Source: UBA8437 sp964646205
Lineage (GTDB): Bacteria; Planctomycetota; Planctomycetia; Planctomycetales; Planctomycetaceae
Reading direction: 5' to 3'
Assembly (NCBI GenBank): GCA_964646205.1
Contig: CAZYAZ010000001.1
Location: forward strand, 212,733-276,732
Length of the DNA stretch: 64,000 nucleotides
In this document: piece after piece, positions 61,492 to 64,000 of the stretch
How positions within the stretch are numbered: the stretch's first letter is position 1
Layout: each line of letters begins with the position of its first letter
Notes under the pieces: generated by a model
What the model was told of the DNA's origin: nothing
Databases searched by the model: none
Seen by the model: the letters and a program-made list of their open reading frames with translations, nothing else
Position numbers and translations under genes: made by a program

Positions 61492-62424
61492 ATGCTTAGA
61501 CGCCAATCGAGAAAACGTGGATTCACGTTGATCGAATTGCTGGTGGTGATCGCAATCATTGCGATCCTCATCGCGTTACTGCTCCCGGCTGTACAACAAG
61601 CTCGTGAAGCCGCCCGCCGTAGCCAGTGCCGTAACAACTTGAAGCAGTTGGGGCTGGCGCTGATGAATTACCACGAGACATTCAACGTGTTCCCGCCGTC
61701 GTATATCAACGGTGGTGAAGTTCGCGCCTACGCGTATCTGCCCTACGGGCAGATCAAAAACCACACCGGTTACCTGCTCTTGCTGCCCTACCTCGACCAG
61801 GATCCGATGTACAACGCCATCGACTTCCGGTTCGCCACGGGAATGGCTGACTGGCGGAGCCGTGGTGGTGGACAACGGCAACCGGCGATCGAAGGCAAGA
61901 GGCTCGAGGTGCTGCGATGCCCCTCGGATGCCAACTTCGATGACCCACACACGTACGGATGGCAGAACATGTACACCATCCACAACGCCAGTCGGGTCAG
62001 CTACGGTTTTGTTCACCGGACGCACGAGTACGGTATCTATCGAACCTATGGACGGGACACGGTGTGGTGGAAGTCCGCCTTCGGCAAGAACGGCGCGGCA
62101 AAACTTTCGAGTATCAAGGACGGTCCATCCCAGACGATGTTGATGATCGAAACACCGTTCCGGAAGTGGTCGCGTGCGTACGGACCGTACCTGCAGTCCT
62201 ACACGCATACGCACAACATCCTGCCCAGGCAGTACGGCATCAACTACGACTACCGTGCATCGGGCCGCCCCTATGCCTGGGGTCCGGGCAGTCGTCACGA
62301 TGGTGGCTGTCACGTTCTGTTCGGCGATGGTCGCGTGACATTCGTCAATGAGACGATGAACAAGGCAACGCTGAACGCGTTGACAACCATCAAGGGACGT
62401 GAACCCAATATCGAGACACCCTAG
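61492..62424 (+). CDS. DUF1559 type II pseudopilin-like protein, copy 1
   Basis: A 310-residue protein with the prepilin-type N-terminus: basic leader, then the cleavage motif RGFTLIELLVVIAIIAILIALLLP, a long hydrophobic helix. In prepilins the peptidase cuts before the F of GFTLIE and methylates it. The C-terminal DUF1559 domain is typical of Planctomycetota, ending in H-X9-DG-type sequence (SRHDGGCHVLFGDG). The ATG at 61492 has AAAGGA at 61478-61483. The protein is probably assembled in the envelope by a type II secretion-like machine. It shares 235 identical bases with the second copy downstream. Confidence 0.92.
   Translation: MLRRQSRKRGFTLIELLVVIAIIAILIALLLPAVQQAREAARRSQCRNNLKQLGLALMNYHETFNVFPPSYINGGEVRAYAYLPYGQIKNHTGYLLLLPYLDQDPMYNAIDFRFATGMADWRSRGGGQRQPAIEGKRLEVLRCPSDANFDDPHTYGWQNMYTIHNASRVSYGFVHRTHEYGIYRTYGRDTVWWKSAFGKNGAAKLSSIKDGPSQTMLMIETPFRKWSRAYGPYLQSYTHTHNILPRQYGINYDYRASGRPYAWGPGSRHDGGCHVLFGDGRVTFVNETMNKATLNALTTIKGREPNIETP
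61784..62018 (+). repeat. 235-bp identical block shared by the two DUF1559 genes, copy 1
   Basis: Bases 61784-62018 read identically at 63451-63685. They encode the middle of both DUF1559 proteins, including NAIDFRFATG and LRCPSDANFDDP. Confidence 0.85.
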
Positions 62425-62472
62425 ACAACCTGTTGAGTCGGGGTCGCCCGCCTGAACGGAATCAACGATCAG

Positions 62473-62518
62473 AAACCGGATATGGGTCAAACAGGGCCCG
62501 TGTCCGGTTTTTCTTTTT
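62473..62518 (+). terminator. Rho-independent terminator after DUF1559 copy 1
   Basis: AAACCGGA (62473-62480) and TCCGGTTT (62503-62510) form an 8-bp stem closed by a partly paired GGG/CCC interior, followed by TTCTTTTT. It begins 49 bases after the stop codon. Confidence 0.75.
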
Positions 62519-62574
62519 GTGGACTCACCCAACAAAAGACGTCTCCGGATTTCCTCTTTCAACCGCGTTTGGCT

Positions 62575-62604
62575 TTGACAACCACGTTCCGACAGCGGCA
62601 CAAT
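62575..62604 (+). promoter_or_regulatory. Candidate sigma-70-type promoter for DUF1559 copy 2
   Basis: TTGACA (62575-62580) and CACAAT (62599-62604) are 18 bases apart. The -35 is a perfect match and the -10 matches four of six. It starts about 580 bases upstream of copy 2. Confidence 0.45.
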
Positions 62605-62609
62605 ATTGA

Positions 62610-62621
62610 GAGAACGTTCTC
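62610..62621. promoter_or_regulatory. 12-bp palindromic operator candidate
   Basis: GAGAACGTTCTC is a perfect palindrome lying at the expected transcription start of the promoter candidate at 62575-62604. Confidence 0.4.
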
Positions 62622-62625
62622 ACGT

Positions 62626-62648
62626 AAGGTGGAGGTTCTCTCCACCTT
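62626..62648 (+). repeat. Perfect 9-bp hairpin downstream of the operator candidate
   Basis: AAGGTGGAG (62626-62634) and CTCCACCTT (62640-62648) pair around GTTCT. It would be the first structure in the transcript from the promoter candidate. Confidence 0.5.
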
Positions 62649-63011
62649 GGTCTCCTCACAACACAAATCCCGGTTTTCAGAAAGGGGAATTGCCGCTCCG
62701 GGTTCGGGACAGCCACTGCGCATCATCAGCGCAACATGTGACTAACTACCGAAAGGAAGTGGTTGAGCTGGTCGATTTCCAGATCCTCTTGAAATCAACG
62801 AACCGTTTCCGGCAACCAGGAATTTTTGAGCTGTCTGTTGAAGGACTCCATTGTCCAAGTCAATTCGACAAACCTTTCATTCTTCTTATCCCGTGGCAAC
62901 ACGATTATCCGTCGAGATGAGGTTTGGCGTGGAGTGACCCAATTTATTGCCATCCCGTTTTCTTGTTCATTTTTTTGTCGGTAATAGCCGAGGTGTCCTC
63001 CAGCGGATGTG

Positions 63012-63032
63012 CGAGTGCCCAACTGGCACTCG
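63012..63032. repeat. Hairpin upstream of DUF1559 copy 2
   Basis: CGAGTGCC (63012-63019) and GGCACTCG (63025-63032) form a perfect 8-bp stem around CAACT. No U-tract follows. Confidence 0.4.
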
Positions 63033-63158
63033 TCGCACTGCCAACAGGCGTAGGATTTTCTGTCTCCGGCCCGAATGGTCCGCGAGGCAATTGAAACGGA
63101 CTTCGTCTTTCTGATCAGAAACATTTTCGATTTGCTACTTAAAAACAGGACTGTTCCC

Positions 63159-64000
63159 ATGCGAAAACAACGATCGAGAAAACGTGGCTTCACGTTGATC
63201 GAGTTGTTGGTGGTGATCGCGATCATCGCCATTCTCATCGCGTTACTGCTCCCGGCTGTGCAACAGGCTCGTGAAGCCGCCCGCCGCAGCCAGTGCCGTA
63301 ACAACATGAAGCAGCTTGGTCTGGCGCTGATGAACTATCACGAATCATTCGGAGAATTTCCGCCGTCGTACGTCAACGGTGGCGAGGTTCGCGCCTACAC
63401 GTATCTGCCCTACGGACAGATCAAGAATCACACCGGTTACCTGCTGATGTTGCCCTACCTCGACCAGGATCCGATGTACAACGCCATCGACTTCCGGTTC
63501 GCCACGGGAATGGCTGACTGGCGGAGCCGTGGTGGTGGACAACGGCAACCGGCGATCGAAGGCAAGAGGCTCGAGGTGCTGCGATGCCCCTCGGATGCCA
63601 ACTTCGATGACCCACACACGTACGGATGGCAGAACATGTACACCATCCACAACGCCAGTCGGGTCAGCTACGGTTTTGTTCACCGTCATCACGAGTACGC
63701 CATCTACGCGCCCTACAGCATGGACATTGGCTGGAGATGGGAGTACTCCGGCGGTACCTGGACCAAGAAGTACCTGAAAAGTGCTTTTGGCAAGAACGGT
63801 GCTGCGAAGTTGAGCGACATGGCAGCCTATGACGGTGCCTCGGGCACGATGTTGATGATCGAGACACCGTTCCGGAAGTGGTCGCGTGCGTACGGACCGT
63901 ACCTGCAGTCCTACACGCACACGCACAACATCCTGCCGATGCAGTATGGCATCAACTACGACTACCGTGCTTCAGGCCGTCCATACGCCTGGGGACCCGG
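63159..64000 (+). CDS. DUF1559 type II pseudopilin-like protein, copy 2 (cut by window edge)
   Basis: The open frame starts at ATG 63159, with AGGA at 63147-63150, and runs off the right edge after 280 codons without a stop. The N-terminus has the prepilin motif RGFTLIELLVVIAII. It is a close paralogue of copy 1 (61492-62424), with a 235-base identical block at 63451-63685. The following variable segment differs: HEYAIYAPYSMDIGWRWEY and an added GGTWTKKYLK replace the YGRDTVWWK region of copy 1 before both resume KSAFGKNG. The last bases encode the DUF1559 C-terminal motif region. Confidence 0.88.
   Translation, partial: MRKQRSRKRGFTLIELLVVIAIIAILIALLLPAVQQAREAARRSQCRNNMKQLGLALMNYHESFGEFPPSYVNGGEVRAYTYLPYGQIKNHTGYLLMLPYLDQDPMYNAIDFRFATGMADWRSRGGGQRQPAIEGKRLEVLRCPSDANFDDPHTYGWQNMYTIHNASRVSYGFVHRHHEYAIYAPYSMDIGWRWEYSGGTWTKKYLKSAFGKNGAAKLSDMAAYDGASGTMLMIETPFRKWSRAYGPYLQSYTHTHNILPMQYGINYDYRASGRPYAWGP
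63451..63685 (+). repeat. 235-bp identical block shared by the two DUF1559 genes, copy 2
   Basis: Identical base for base to 61784-62018. Sequence before and after is similar but not identical. Confidence 0.85.

Larger units (their letters stand above)
62425..63158. other. 734-bp intergenic region between the tandem DUF1559 genes
   Basis: I see no protein gene here. It holds the terminator of copy 1 (62473-62518), a promoter-like pair (62575-62604), a 12-bp palindrome (62610-62621), a 9-bp hairpin (62626-62648) and another hairpin (63012-63032). The last 230 bases are more AT-rich than the coding DNA around them. An intergenic RNA or long leader for copy 2 is possible. Confidence 0.5.

Noticed and set aside
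62795..63307. 170-residue minus-strand frame near DUF1559 copy 2
   Set aside because: Its N-terminal part is the antisense of the conserved prepilin sequence, and a similar shadow occurs opposite copy 1.
1..64000. CRISPR arrays, tRNA or rRNA genes, IS elements and prophage genes
   Set aside because: Read through both strands, none could be supported: no regularly spaced repeats, no cloverleaf or rRNA-like sequence recognised, and no transposase or phage motifs.

Overview
The window is GC-rich chromosomal DNA that looks like a member of the Planctomycetota. The diagnostic signs are planctomycete-type gene families: DUF1549/DUF1553 proteins with CxxCH sites, a DUF1501 protein, a PVC-type membrane dehydrogenase with a heme-binding domain, a WD40 protein fused to a planctomycete cytochrome c domain, two DUF1559 pseudopilins, and large FG-GAP/ASPIC-UnbV proteins. 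Coding density is very high. I recognise 43 protein genes, one of them cut by the right edge, and no rRNA, tRNA, CRISPR array, IS element or prophage. Only two stretches longer than 300 bases lack a gene, and both lie next to the DUF1559 genes.

Layout. 1-6.7 kb: biotin gene bioD, a zinc-ribbon membrane protein, a GH57-like protein whose catalytic motifs have decayed, and a sensor kinase/NtrC-like regulator pair. 6.7-11.8 kb (minus): a cytochrome/WD40 protein, a DUF1549/1553 protein and an aldo/keto reductase. 11.9-16.7 kb: nitrilase-family amidase, [2Fe-2S] ferredoxin, leucyl aminopeptidase, a DapA-superfamily lyase/aldolase and an ABC ATPase. 16.9-21.9 kb (minus): a 1680-residue SGNH/dehydrogenase/HEAT/cupredoxin/cytochrome c fusion. 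22-29 kb: an anchored unknown protein, a FtsX-type permease, a LolD-type ATPase and a secreted PQQ-propeller/methyltransferase-like/malectin-like fusion. 29.1-36.1 kb: a tandem ModA-like binding protein, a ModB-like permease, a MoaD/ThiS carrier, its E1-like enzyme, then an ABC-2 exporter whose permease carries a large extracytoplasmic domain. 36.1-39.1 kb (minus): a DUF1549/1553 and DUF1501 pair.

39.1-43.8 kb (minus) is a likely operon: sodium/solute symporter, redoxin, amidohydrolase, YiiX-like cysteine hydrolase. The redoxin is the most interesting item in the window. Its reading frame is interrupted by a single in-frame TGA exactly where the first cysteine of a CxxC active site should be. 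Shortly after that TGA the transcript can form a perfect 8-bp hairpin with an AGUU loop, which fits a bacterial SECIS element. I read it as a UxxC selenoprotein.

43.9-51 kb: a beta-propeller/di-heme protein, a TMTC-like membrane TPR protein, and three SGNH hydrolases in two overlapping gene pairs. 51-53 kb: an acetamidase/formamidase and an NHL propeller. 53-61.2 kb: a seven-CxxCH cytochrome with TPRs, flanked by two TPR/FG-GAP/ASPIC-UnbV proteins. 61.2-64 kb: two tandem DUF1559 pseudopilins that share a 235-bp identical block, separated by a 734-bp intergenic region rich in hairpins. Functions are read from sequence motifs and family knowledge; no database search was possible.
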